From contig NC_059502.1 of NCBI RefSeq assembly GCF_914767665.1, positions 31,948,812 through 32,012,811 on the forward strand: a DNA stretch of 64,000 bases. The letters are read 5' to 3'. Shown here piece by piece: positions 36,401 to 51,400 of this stretch (position 1 is its first letter; every line of letters begins with the position of its first letter). Source of the stretch: Harmonia axyridis (Eukaryota; Arthropoda; Insecta; Coleoptera; Coccinellidae). The notes below the pieces were generated by a model. That model did no database searches and was not told the origin of the DNA. It saw nothing but the letters and a program-made list of their open reading frames with translations. The position numbers and the translations under genes were made by a program.

Positions 36401-39400
36401 ACGTTATTCTAATTTGGACACAACACGCCAACCTCTCAGAGTTGATTCCATTGCAGTTTACATCAAACACTGAATAAGCATGATGCACGAATATTTAAAG
36501 TTTTAATGCCCTTTTGAAGTTATCATTGTGACAGAAAAGTTATATCTTTCTTAATTGCTACAGTTAAAAGTCCCGACTTCGCATTCATTCAATCCGAAAA
36601 TCGACATGATGAATAACTTCCTCGTTCATTTAATTTTCACTTAACTTTTTCACTGCTTACCGTCGACGTTCAGAAAATTTTCTGTTCTTGTTTCCGTACA
36701 TTAATTATTCGGTTTGGAAGTTCTTGATGAATGAGTAATTCCTGAGTGGTGTTTTACATTTTCTTGTGAATTTCGGTGGAAGTTATAAATAGTTAAGGAC
36801 AAAAAAATTCTCGAAACACTTACACTGCTACTGGCTCCTTGAATTTTCCACATTGTTGAATTTGAAACATCAGATCACCACCGTTGACGTATTCCATCAC
36901 AAAATATAGCCGGTCCTGAAAAAAAATTCGATGAATCGACCACATGTCCGCCAAAATAACACTGTAAAGGGTTAGAACTGTATAGAGGGGCATTACAGGG
37001 GTATCGAAAATCGTTTGAAATACAGAATTCAAATTTGCGTAGCGAGAGATGATATTTTTGTAGAGTGTGATACATTGCTGAATTCATAATTTTTTTTTAT
37101 CACCTGATTAGGAGAACCAATATGGAGTCCATTAAAAAAAATGACTATCGCGTCTTGAAACAATGGAAAACAGAAAAAACCTGACGACATCATTAAAATC
37201 TCCATATTGGATAATGCCTTCAAACCGAATTTCAATAATTTATCTCCAGAAAAAAAGGGAAACCTCGATTTTTATTTTTTCCAAAATATCTCGAGAATCA
37301 TTGGATATATTTTGTATCTATTAGCATAAACACACTAATCCCTAAATATCGCAACTTTTTATAATTCAAGCCACCCTGTATTTCTAACAGTTTTTTATAT
37401 CCCTGTAGTTCCCTTCTAAATAGTTCTAACCATGTATTATATTAGCGAATCAGGAATGCGAAAATTACTTGCTATTTTGCGTTTTTCCCTCTCATAGTAA
37501 GACCATAATAGCACTTGCAATACTAATTGCACGATTTTTAAAATGACAAAAACAACAGCGGCTTATTGTATTTTATTCATTCATTTATCTAGAAAAGAAT
37601 CGCAAACAAAAATATTTACCATTGTTTGGAAGCACGAATGTAGTTGTACTAAAAATGGTGGTTTCAAGGATAGAGCTAAGACCCGTTTTTCAACCATGGT
37701 GCATTCAACATCATCGTCCTGGATAATAATATCCTTTTTCAGAATTTTGATTGCATATAATTCGTCAGTGCCCTTCCTTTCTGCTAACATGACCTGAAAA
37801 AAATGAAAAATGTTATTATTTGTGATTTTAATCAATTAATGATTTTGAGCAGGATAGTAGATTCCTGAAGGTTTATTTTTCACCAAATTAAAGCGATATT
37901 TCAACTCAATAAAAACATACTCAAAAATAAATATTCCTTAGATGTAGATGCTCAGTACAAAATCGAATAAGTGTTCAATTTTTTCTATCACAACTCTCTT
38001 CCGTAAGACCTCTCAGATGCTTGGAGCTAAACAGAAAGAATTAAAAGTAGTGCTTCCTCTATTAAACAGGGTGTTTTTATTCAGTATCAAGATTTCAGGG
38101 GCCATTCTTCAGGTATATATATATATTTTATGGCATGCCGCATGCGCCTTGAATGCTTTGCATCGCGCATGCGATGTATCAATGGATCCAAGCATTAGAG
38201 ACGAAGCGGGAGGGAGGATTAAAAGTGCGTCGGCGCAGTTCCGGTGCAACGTGTTCCACTACCAGAGGGGGCAAAGTAAATCTGCGTAAGTGAGTAATGA
38301 CATTTTCAAACTGAGCATTATCAAATGTGAAATATAGGTTATGTCTCACATTTACATCCAGTTACGTTTACATCAGTAAACCGAATGATTGTAAAAAGGG
38401 AGATATTTTTTCAGGGGTCAAACCCTTTTTTGACTAATATATTTTTTTATTGTATGCCGCTGGTGGATTATGACATTTGAAATCAATTCTATATGTTGTT
38501 CATGAATTTACTGTCTTATGTAATTTTCACGCATCTGCGATCGTTATTGAGAAAAAGTAAAATCAATTTTTGTTATTCGCTACATTTAATTGAAATTTTT
38601 AACTTTATTCTTGTACAGTGCATCCCATTTTGGGTGAGACAGCCAGGTTTCTCGCTTGTTATTTGAGATAGAGCCTTGCGGTTTTCACGTTCCTTTCTTA
38701 CTTTTTCGTGAAACCCAAGTTGGTCTGATCAGATTTTGCATAACTGTTTCAGTTCAAGAGATACAGGGCGATTTTGGAAATTGATACTTTTCGGACCCCT
38801 CCTTTATCTCCGAAGTTAGTAGAAATAATGCTGAGGTAAAAAATACATCTGAATCAGAATTCTGCATAGAATCCAGTGGCGTACTCAATTTTTTTCGGGG
38901 TATGATTTTGAATATTCAACACAAACCTATATTTTTTTCAATGAAACACCCTGTATATTATTACTTTGTTGGATTCGTAATTTTTTTTCCTTCAAAATGA
39001 TGTATGATACTTTGTAGGTATGACGTTCAGAAATATAAAAAAAAACTAAAATATCAAATAATGATGGTTTTTTGTTAATGGGTCATGAATTTCCCAAGTT
39101 TCAATAAAAGGATTATTACTTTTGATTTTCAAAAAGTAGTAGGTCATCGATGATACAAACATTCTTGTTGTTATTATGGCTACTATGCATTTGGCAGCAT
39201 TGTTTTATCAAGCAAGCATTGGGAAGAAAAAACCAATCTGATCTAGCTATCATCGCAATGAATTATTATTATTATTATTGATTCTTTTTTTATATGGAAA
39301 ATCCATTGCCCATTAACAAAAAAACCATCATTATTTGATGTTTTAGTGTTTTTTATATTTCTGAACATCCTACCTATATAGTATCATACATCATTTTGAA

Positions 39401-42400
39401 GGAAAAAAAATTACGAATCCAACGAAGTAATAATATACAGGGTGTTCCTTTAAAAAAAATATAGGTTTGTGTTGAATCTTCAAAACCATACCCCGAAAAA
39501 AAAAATTGAGTACGCCACTGGATTCTACGCAAAATTCTGATTCAGATGTAGTTTTTACCTCAGCATTATTTCTACTAACTTCGGAGATAAAGGAGGGGTC
39601 CGAAAAGTATCAATTTCCAAAATCGCCCTGTATCTCTTGAACGGAAACAGTTATGCAAAATCTGATTAGACCAACTTGAGTTTCACGAAAAAGTAGGACA
39701 GGAAAGTGAAAACCGCAAGGCTCTATCTCAAATAACAAGCGAGAAACCTGGCTGTCTCACCCAAAATGGGATGCACTGTACATATATAAAATTCGGATTC
39801 ACTCATATATATTTCAATTTTGTAAAATATTGTATGTAAATTTTTCTGGTACCAGATATTTTAAAAATTCAAATTGTAAAATACTTGTGTGAATATAAGA
39901 GGTATTTGATCGACCTGGGTTTTTGTCCCTTTCATTTGGTGAATTCAGAGATCAGAACAACAAGTCATGACTCAAAACAACTACTGTGCTCGGGTATTTT
40001 GCGTTGTAAAAAGAGGTTCCAAACTACATTATTAATTATAACTTACAAGTTACATACAAGTGTTTACAAGCTGCTTTTATGTGGTAATCAATTAACCTCT
40101 TTGTTTCGAGGCTCTTTGAAAACATCATATCTGTTGTATATTGTAAAAAGATATGATGTTTTCAAAGTTACAATATTGGTTATGATTATACGTAAGCAGG
40201 AAGAAATTGGGAAGAAATATTCAAGTTGAATATTCTAATTCTAATGCGGTGTCGTTTCAAGCTGTGACAGAAATGCCAGCATCGAGGCTTAAAAGTGCGA
40301 AGAGAACTAATTAAATGTTGAATGCAAAGTTGTCTGAAATTCTTCAAACGATAAAAGGGCTCTCTTCCTTGGTGTCCAAACCACTAAAAGATTCGTGTAA
40401 TTTGAGTTATGTTCATTTTGCTGTCACATAATTCATTTTGGTGGTCTTGTTCCTAGAGTGAAAATAACTTAGGTTAGTCGAGGTCAACGCCAAGATGTTA
40501 ACATCCTTTATCTTGCCGTTTCTGTACGTGTTTGTCCGTCTAGTTTCAGCATTCCAATATTTGTCTTCAAACTTGAGGCACAATGAAATTTGAAACGTGT
40601 TTGACTAGAGAACTCCTTCAATCGAATAAGGAGGGATAGTTTCATTGAGAGAACAGAAACTGCCGTTCAATTCGTAAGACTGAAGTTTAACGTGAGTTCT
40701 AATGAGGGGTCGAAAGTTTGTACAGCTTTTGTTGCAGAAGGAAACTTTGGGGTTGTAGAGTGTGTAATGGTGGGCCGTCATCTGGTCGAAGTTTGTTTCT
40801 ACCCACAGATGATCTCACCGCGAGAACTTGCTTCCTGTCTCTTATAATTATAAACTAATTAGATTTATAGGAGGAGTGACAAGGCCACCTTGCGCTTTGA
40901 TCTGCTGATCTAGCGATAACTATTGACTACAGATAAGATCTCTTTTCTTTAATTTGTATTGAGAGCTACCGACAGACCATGGACTTCTCTACGCATGTCT
41001 TGATTCCGGCCATCCTTCTGATTCACAACAAACGAATGAGGTTATAATCCAAAAATTTCAACCTATAATGTGAGCTAAAGGTATAAGATAGGAATTCCAT
41101 GGCCCACCGCAATTTTTTTTTGTTCTCCTCATGCGAGTAAATTCTCTGATAATTGCCTATCGAAATTCAACAGTATAAAACTTTTTTATTGTTGAATAAT
41201 ATCACTTCAATAGCAACCTATTAGTATTAAGATATCTTTATAAGATAAGGACCTATGTTTAATGATTCTCAAAAGATTTGCTTATCATACGAAAAAATGC
41301 TAAGGCTAAGTACAAGTTTAATAGGGGTCCATAACGTTGCAGCGAAGCGATCAGTTAAAAAATTAGCACGCTTCATTTTAAGCTAAAGACCAGCTAAGGG
41401 ATTCATATGAGGTTTTCACTATCATTCATTGATAAGAGTTCGTCATTGTGGAATGTTCTTATTTATTAATTGTTTGGAATGGAAAAAGGAATTCGATGAT
41501 TCTTCTATAGAAGAATAAATATATATGATATTACTTTCCGAACATTTTTTTTAATGAAATTACACATAAAAAGGTTAAAAATGCAGTTCTTCTGAAATTA
41601 AAAATAAAGAATGTTTTGAATTCTTTTATGTGATAGAAACGTATGGTAAATCTGAGGAACGTTTGAGATTGCTTCACTCATCCTGAAAAGTAGTGGGATC
41701 TCTGAGGAGAGAGCCAGAAAGGAGCTGCTGAACTTTGGCAGATCACGAGAATGCCACGTGGCATAAACCCCTCTTAAGGTAACATGGAATAACACTAGCT
41801 ATTGGGTATTGAAGTAGTATTCATTAATGAAGAGGGATTCAAATACACATGTGTCTTACTGAACTGTTAGAAAACAGTTTGTGTTATAAAACCGTTTCAA
41901 CATCTAGCATAATCTAGTGTTCCTCCTCAAGGTTCGAACTTTGCACTACTTCTATTTTAAATACTTGTAGATAATCTGTGTGACGGCTTGATATGTGGGA
42001 TTTTGTGCTCAATTGATATTCTAAAATTATTTTCAATTGAAGTAAAACAAAATTAATTTCCTCAAATTTTAATATTTACAACAATTGTGTCATCAACACT
42101 GTAGCGTCTTGAGGTAAATTTTATATTTTGACTTAATCGAACTTGATCTTGGACTCAAAGGAAAGGTTGGATAGGTTACATTGATGTACTTTCTGTCGAA
42201 GGAGTATTGCTAACTGACCATAGGAAAGCCACGTATTTTGGTCGGATCTGTTGTCACTTGTCACTGAAATATTGAGATTTGATTCAGATTTTCTTCCTGA
42301 ATTTTCTCTGGTTCTGCTGAAGTGATAGACATATCTATAAGGTGCCTGTTAACAGTCAAATGAGAAGTCACCAAAAAATTATCTTTGATTATAAATATCT

Positions 42401-45400
42401 GTTCTTGTCAGGATTACTTCTCTGGTGAGCTATAATGATTCCAAACGAAAAAAAAAATGAAATTAAATAACTATGACAACTATAAGCCCATTACAAACCT
42501 ACTACCTATGTATTTAAAAATTTTCGAAAATATTATGTAGAACAAACTGTGGAAGTGGATGGAAAAGAAAAAATATTTCACTTAAAACCATCATGATTAA
42601 AGGAAAGGCAGAAGTACCACCACTGCTCGCATGGAGGCATTGAATAAGATACCTAATGGAATCAATGGAAAGTCATGAAGAGGTGATATTTAAGGCGTTC
42701 GACATTGTTTCACATACACATCTACTGGTGAAATAACTCGTTTATGACTTCAGCAGTGAGGTATTCAGGTAGGTACTCAGATTATTGAATAATATTTGAG
42801 CGAAAAAACCCAAAGAACCTCGCAAAGAACTAACTGAAATGGTGTTTTTTCCTGAAAGCAAGAAGTCGATTAAGGAATACCTCAAGGATCTGTACTGGGA
42901 GCCATATTTTTCCTTCTCTACGTTAATGACCTCAACAGATAAAATTGTAATAGATTATATACAGGGTGTCTCGTAAAGACCACGTCAAACCGAGGGAGAA
43001 TGTAGATCAAAGGATAACCCACCTGCTATGACAAAATTTCCATTATAAAAGTCTTACCGTTTTCGAGATATTTTTTTTTTTGAAAATAATAATAATGGCC
43101 GGTGTACCGCTGCACCTCGCATGTGAGGAATAATTTTCGTTGGGGTGAATAATTATGCGAGTAATATTTTCGCATGTAAACAATTGCCATTGTTCACTAA
43201 GTAATGCAATATCGAAGATTTCTTAACAAAATTGACAAACTTGATTTTGTCAGAAACTTACCTAGTTGGATAAAAACAGCCATATCTTTTTTCTTTGAAT
43301 AACAAATGACTCGTGTGATACCTTTTTGAAATCACTATAAAATAGACCATTTATTGGTGTAATGTGCAGCAGTAGCTCAGTACATTTGAAGAATCCACTA
43401 CCAAAATTTTCATCAAAAATATTTCTCACAGCCCCTCTTAAAAATGTTCGGAGAATGTTTTTAATGTAAACGTTAAAATCATTCTTCAGCAATATTTTAC
43501 TGAAAAAATTAACCAAAAAGGTGTAAAATTGTGCCAACCGTAAAGACAAAACTATTGAAGGGTGCAAAAATTCATCTCGAAAACAGTAACACTTTTATAA
43601 TGGAAATTTTGTAATAGCAGGTGGCTTATCCTTTAATCTACATTCTCCCGCGTTATAACGTGGTCTTTACGGGACACCCTGTAGAAGAAGCAATAAGGGT
43701 TATTGTTTAAAATCAAAGAAAAAGCATAAGGACATCTTTGACGAGAAGTTTTAACCGTAGATACGTGTTTCGGACTACGTGTTTCAACCCTCTACGTATA
43801 ATATGTCTGGAGTAACGAGTAGAATTCCGTGTAGGCTACATTTTTTTTAAAACTAATCCATCTCTCAATGTTTAAAATACGTATATAGATTGATACACCT
43901 AGAAATGATACTTACCACATATTAAATAGTCAATACAGGGATGATCTTTTCACTCCACCGCAAAGGAAAACAACAATATTTCAAGCTATTGGGGTTATCT
44001 AATGAACTGAGGAATCAGAAAAATATATACTTTTTAAATTATCAGGAAAACTTAATTTCGAACGGCCATATTTACGGAAACCCTTGAACTCAAACGTTAT
44101 ATTCCAGATCCGATTCATTTCAAAAATTTGAAGGTTCTAGGTTTTTCGTTGGAGATTCATAGAATTCCAGATAGATGGCATTGAATCTGACTCTGGATTA
44201 GTCATAAGTGAGTCGAACCTTGCCGTCTGATGCCATTTCCGGCTCGAAATAAAAATTTTATTTCAGACATTCTGCCGAAATCTGCTCTGCAATCTACCTT
44301 AAATATTGTCTGGGAAAAAGGCTATGTAATTGGGATCAGACAGTCTTAATTAATCACAAACCCTAGGGAATACCCTACGACGCGAAAAAGTTGTTTGTCT
44401 TTATGGGATGTGAATGAATAACTTGAGATCCATTATATATTGTCAGAAATTTCATGACGTTCGGAAATAGTTATTTATGAAGATGAATGATGGCTGATGT
44501 GACGGATAGCAGTTGATGAAAAATTGATCTCATAGTGCCCCTACGAAATATTGGCTAATATTTTATGAGAATAAATCTTTGTGAATTTGGACAGAAACAT
44601 TAAGCTGAATACAGACCTTATTTATAAAATAATGTGATATTTATTTAATATCACACAATTGGTATACTTCCTACGCTCATAATTGAATCCCCTGGTTTCA
44701 AAACCTGGCAAATTCGTTCAGGTCAAATGTTGGAAATCGCAAAAAACTGTTTCGTTGTGTTTAATTTCGAGAAGAGCGTTACTTTTATGTGAAAATGAAA
44801 AATCTCAGTTAGAAAACAACCATTTTTTTTATCAGGTAATATTGCCATAAATTAGACAAATAACATAAAATTTTCTGGTATTGTTATTGAACTTTGGATT
44901 AGTCTGGATTTGAAACTTACTTGCATGGGCCGTGGTTTGAAATTAGCCCTTAGAGATCATTATGATAGTATCAATAATAATAATAATTTATCACATTTTC
45001 ATTGCTCTTATTTTAATAACAACAGAATTTCATTAAATCAGACTATGTATCAATATGGTATTCCTTCGATTTGCTCGCATAGATTTGCCGGCTCTAGAGT
45101 AGTGCCTTTTTCTGAGGCATTATATTTTTCCAGGAATTCTGCAGAATATCGTGATATATCGTTTATTTAAAGATATCTTGGATCTGTCGGGGTTTGAAAT
45201 GCAACCCATACTTTGAAGGCGATTTTCTGAGAAATTTACAGGGTTTTGGATTATAATATTCCTAGTAGTGAGTAGTGAGTTGTTCAAGTGAAGAAAACAA
45301 ATCCAGTTCTGTAACTAGCTCTGGAGTTGTCGGTTTTGAAAACCAGAGGATTCAATTATCATATTTTTTTTCGGGTGATCTTTCATGAACAAATCGTTCT

Positions 45401-48400
45401 ATTATTTCGTTACAATGTTGGTAATTTTCGAATTTTGAGTGGTACTGATCTTGATTGATAAGATTCAACACATTGATGACGACTCCTTCCTCAAAATCGA
45501 TTCTAACCATCCACAAACAAGATAACTCTTGAACGGAAAATTGTAAAAATATAAAATTTTCAGAGTTTCATCTTTCGAATGTAGCGATCAGATTTGTTAG
45601 TAGACTAGGGATTCCGTAAACATGTGCATTCAAAACCTTCCTGATGAATTCGAAACAACAAATTGAATCACAATATAATATTGCACATAGATGTGAAATA
45701 ACAGTTTCAAGGTCCATGCACAATTTTATGTTGATCGCGTTTCAAAAACCAGAGAAAATTCGAGAATTTACTTGATCTTTTCGTTACCCCAAAACCGAGT
45801 TGAAATTCTGAATGTAGATATAAAATAACAGAAAGTTCAAGACGAATATTGGAAAAGAAATATCCTAAATTTCTGTGACAATGGATCTGACCAGGTTGAA
45901 ATTTTGTGTGTACCTTACTAATGACAATTTCAAGCTTTATGCAAAATTTTGGGTTGTTAGAACCATAGAAATTCGAGCATAATATCGAAAAAAATTGTAA
46001 AAGCACTGATGAGAAATCAGGAGCTTTCGAGTTTTTGTGTGTTCAAAAGTATTAGTTATATAAGGGATGTGCATTTAGTGGAACCGATGTCGGAATTGGG
46101 GGATGTCTTTTAAGTTTAATTTCACTGAAAAATAATTCAGATCGATTATTCGAAATAATGTAGATTAACAAAAAAAAACAAATTTTGTTTATTATTATTA
46201 TTAGGTATACCATTAATTATAACTGGCGAAGCAAATTATACTCCATGATGGAAGTTTTATCTCCGTCCAATCTACTTCGCAAAGGGTGATTGTTCCAGCA
46301 CCACTGAAAGGTTCTTCTCTTCAGAGCTTGGTGGACACGACAAATATTGGCGGGCAATCGAGATCAGAGGTTTGTATGTTTATTAATTTTCCACCATAAT
46401 AATGGATACAATTACGTTTTTCTGAATTGTATTCACCTAATAGTCCTTTAAATATGAGAACTTTATCCAAAACAGAAAACTTCATTTTCGTCTGATGAGG
46501 TGTTATCATATCAATTGTCGCTATTCAACAACATATCCGATAGAATTGTTCGGAGATTGTAATTGGTATTATTGCTAAAGTGACAAGATACTGGAGAAGC
46601 CGACTTTAGCCGTTTTGCTGCAGGAACAATTTAGAATGTAGGGAAGAGTCGCCCAAGGTCACGCTTTCATGTGAAATCATATACATATTTATATTCTGTT
46701 AATTTATTGTAAAACCGGAATCGTCTTCAAATATAATTATTTTCAAAAAAGGCGGTGTAACTTTTTCTATGGGAAATAGTTAATTGTAGTTCTATAATTT
46801 CTGGACAATTTTACTTCGTTTACAATTATTTTACAGACGAATAATTATCTTCGGTTTAATCTTGTGAGCTTTCTATATTAGTTTGTTCATTGGTGTCGAA
46901 CTCGTTTCTTTTGACCAAGTGTGAAAAGTTGTAAATTATATCGGTATAGGATGATCTTCACCTTTATATAATAAATGTTTTCTTTTCTTTTAATTCTTGT
47001 TGATTTCATCATTATTATGCCTTTTATTATTCTAGGAAAAAATTCAAAAGCTTTATGGGATATGAAATATCCTCCAAGCAAGGATTTACATACCTTTCCG
47101 AAAGAACCTTTGCCTAGCACCATGATGAAATGGAAATCACTCGCTCTGATTATATCTTTTTTGCCCATATTATGTGGCACATCCTTATGCTCCACTGTAA
47201 TAGATGGTTTTTTCGATATCGAAGTTTTCTGAAATTAAAAAAGAACTATTCATTCTATATATTATCCTCTATTTTTTGAATAATTTGAGGATGTGATTGA
47301 ATACGTTAATTTTTCTTTTGGAATAGGTGTAATGAAAACTTGAACATCAAAATATCGATAGAATGGATCGTTTTTTATACATAGATTTCATTCGTGAAAG
47401 AGATGGTGAGTTAAATAGCGCACTGAGTTATAGGTACATTATGAAAATTTGAATTGAAAATTTGAAATATATTTTGTTCAGTTGTGAGATAATTGATGAA
47501 ACCTATTTTCTCTATATGTTGCTTTATATAAATGTTTCCACTAATGACATGTTCACAAAAATGACATATTTACATGGACCAGGTATCACTAGAGGAACCT
47601 GAATATGTTCTCTATCTAAATGCAAGGGTTTCCACTATCACTTACCACCGAAGAAAAATCAGGCTGTAAATAGGCATTATGTGAAAAAAATATTAGTGAC
47701 TATCACCGAAAAAATTTAAAAAACTTTGTTTTATCAAGAAATTGTGTATTTTATTTTATTTATATGGAATGATATTTGAAATAGAACCATACAAAATTAC
47801 TCATTATGCTTAAAATCATTGACGAAAGAATTCCTGAATGAAATTAAAAATCGTTTGTTTCAATTTTGGGAAGTGAAATTTTCATTCAAAAATCATTAAT
47901 CATTCAGAAGAATTTCTGTTCTCTTCCGCGAGTAATAATTTACATCATTGAAGGTCTGTGTTCAGGTTGTATTAATTTCTTTCAATGAAAAATTGTTGGA
48001 TTTTTACCTTGAAAAATGTCATATTTATTGCGAACTATTTTTGCTCTTTTTGAATATAGATAAAACAATTGTTTTTCTGTGATTCAAAGGCTGGAACTTG
48101 AAATGCTCTCAATGAAAAATGAAGAACTTATCTTTTTTCATTTCAACCAATTTCTCTACATTTCTCTTCAATCAATTATAGATTGCATCTCACCCTCATC
48201 TGAGTTTTCATTTGTGCTAAATCTGCACCTTCCTCTGGCACTGGAACATTATAGAATTCACCTTCTTCCTGAGTTAAAAGCTTGAACCAACCATCAGCTG
48301 TAGATTTGATTATTTCTGAAATACCGAAAGAGAGGGAGCCCATGAAGTCATTTCGGGAAGTACGATCCCAGTCCCATACTTCGATAAGCAATCGACGATC

Positions 48401-51400
48401 TTTGTCTTCCGGTTTTAGATCACTGAAAAAAAATACCAACAGGAATGTAGGTAGTTTTAGCTTCGACATAGGCTGAAAAACATATTCGATATCGTTCGTT
48501 CTATGGAAAGGATACGCTTGCCATGTAAAAAATTTTTCTCTCAAAGTACTAGGATAATCAGTTATTCAGGTTTGTTCAATTTTCCTGTTGTGGATTTAAG
48601 AAGAAGACATTTGAAAATATAGGGCCTTCGACTTTCAGATGACAATTTTGGGAAGAATTATCTCAACAAAAATTGTTTTATATCTATATTTTATATAATA
48701 TCACCTACAGCGATAATCCATAAAAACCTTTAGATTGATGCAAAAAATCTAGGACTATATATCGACCCTATGTGCAATAAGATGCAGCAGGCAATTCCAA
48801 AATAGGACTAGGATGGCGATAAAACTCCTAGAGGAGGCACAAGAATTGCCGACACAAGGATGAAGATCAGAAAGGTGACAAGAACTGGACATGGACTACC
48901 TAAATATTTCATATTAAAATATCAGGAGACAGTAAAGATGCAACCTCAGTAAAGTGAGTAGTATAGTATATCCAAAGTCACTTGAACTAGTCCATAAGAA
49001 CGCTTGGCCATAGATGTCCCTTTGAAGTCGATACCGCAATCCGTTAAATACCGGGGTTTATATGAAAGTATTGTTAGTCAATGAATTCACTGGCCTCAAA
49101 GGAATTTCTGGAAACTTGGACAACCTTTGAATAATTGAAATATTCAGCTTCCTCCAAGTGACTTTGGATGTACTATACATTTAGCGCGATGCCATGAAAT
49201 AATGAGTGTTTTTTCAAGAGTTTGAGAATCGTATCCAATTTCTTTGAATTTAGAGACACTTCTTGAAATTGATTGTCACTTGTCAAAGTGTCAGCTGTTG
49301 TATTCAAACGCGAAAAACTTAAAGATTCGCCTGCAACAATTTACCTTCTTTTGAAGAAGTTTTCCAAAAAAGTTTGTTTTCTCTTAATAATATTCTGAAA
49401 AGCTTTGAAATCATGCAACAGCAACACATAATGGGAGCTGAACACGGTATATAATAGAGAATATAATAGAAGTCATCCACCTCAAACTATCAACAGAATA
49501 TACCAAACCTATTGACCTTTCTTTGTGAGTGAAAATGTTAACGCAGTAAGTAATGGCATTCAAAGTACCGAGAAAGAGATTTTTGCGACAAAAATAATTA
49601 GATATAAAAATATATTATTCATTCACTTTAGGGTCTTAAAAAATCAAAAAACTGCTATCAGGGGCGCCACCGATTCAATTCGAGTAGCTCGGGGCTTCAC
49701 TTCAAGATCTCATTAATTTTTAATCGATTGTTTATAATCAATTTGGCATCTTTGATCTATCAAAGGGCTCGATCTGATCCGACTACCGTCGTCATTATTT
49801 ACTTGAATCTTGAATCAACGAATTCATCTAACAGCGGTTCTAATGAATTCGTTGATTCAAGATTCAATTTCTGCACGATTGAATTATTGAGCGTTGTGAC
49901 TTATAATGGATATTCCTGCTGTGGGGGGTTTTATTCCTCCTATCTCCCCCTTGGGTACACCACTGCACAGTTCGACATTTTCAACTGTCAAACGATAGAC
50001 AACAACCATCGAAATTCTCATGTGGTTAAACAAGCACCCGTTAGTAAATGAGGATGAGAACTAATAGGGGGAAACATGAACCAAATACCAAAAAAAAGTA
50101 AAATGAGAAAATTGGAAGAGACGCACAATTACTGGAATACTCCAAATCGAACAATTCCAGAGATAAAACTATCATATTCAACCTCAAACAGTAGAGAACC
50201 ATAGAAACCTGAAAAAATTTTGAAAACAAAAATATACAACTGATAACATACATTTTGAGATAACAACGACTACGAAGAACTAAGAAATAGACCAAACCAT
50301 CAACAACAAAACTAACAAGAAAACACCAATAGAACTCGAGAAGTGGGAAAAGCGTTAAAAGCAAATATCAGGAAAAATGAAGACAGCAGCGAAAATAGTA
50401 TATTATACATATACCGCGGGACTGAAGTAGTACATTTAATCCTGAAGGTGAAGTTTATGGCCCGACCGCAGGGAGGGCCATAATTTACCTGAAGGATTAA
50501 ATGTACTTCAGTCGCAAGGTATATACGATACTTTTCGTACTTCCGGTATGATTTTATTAATTATTTCAATAATTTCAATCAGTTTTTTCTCTCTTCAACT
50601 CATTTAATAAACTGTCTTTAAAATAAGTTACCATAGTAACATTGCGTTGTGACAATTATAATTTAGAAACATTGTCATTACTAGTGTCATTGTAAAGAAA
50701 CATTGTTATTGATAATTATTGGTATCATGAGTGAAGAAGGTGTATCTGATATTGATAAAAGAGCAGCCGAAGTAGGTGAAGAATTGTTACCACCGAAATC
50801 TAGAAAACTATACGAGCAGCAGTACGATGCTTTTAAAAAGTGGTGCCGCTTAAAAAATGTGAGACAACCTACTGAAAATGCGCTGTTAGTCTACTTCAAT
50901 GATAAATCAAAAGCGGTTTGTGCCTCAACTCTCTGGGCACATTACTCAATGCTGAAATCGGTTATTAACATTAGAGAAGATATTGATATAAGTAAATTTC
51001 CAAAATTATTAGCTTGTTTGAAGAGAAGAAATGAGGGATTTAAGCCAAAGAAGTCAAGAATTCTCACGTCTGAGCAGGTAGATCAGTTCTTACGGGAGGC
51101 TCCGGATGATAAATATTTAATGCTTAAGGTAAATTTGGAAATTTGTTTATATTCAGAAATTTTAAGAAATCAATTTTTTTGTAGGTTGCACTTATTTTGG
51201 GCGTTGCGGGAGCTTGTCGTGGAAAAGAGTTGGTTGATTTAGAAATCGACGATGTGAGAGATTCCTTCCTAATTGCGATTAGAAACACCAAAAATAAAAT
51301 TGACCGAAATTTTGTGATCAAAAATTCAGAAAACAGTGCCATCAGTTTTGTGACGATATTTCGAAAATATGTGGCATTGCGAAAGACAGGGACACCTCAT

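Larger units (their letters stand above)
48423..50411. other. PKC intron with small hairpins
   Basis: It contains the inverted repeats listed at 48961-49178 and 49802-49866. Around 50040-50400 an A-rich + strand frame without stops in places may be transposon debris, but I cannot name it. Confidence 0.4.

Noticed and set aside
39885..40229. 114-residue + strand frame
   Set aside because: Low-complexity intronic sequence with no domain and a hairpin inside; no support as a gene.
50041..50364. 107-residue hydrophobic - strand frame
   Set aside because: Composition follows from an A-rich + strand stretch read backwards; no family resemblance, start context or splice partner.
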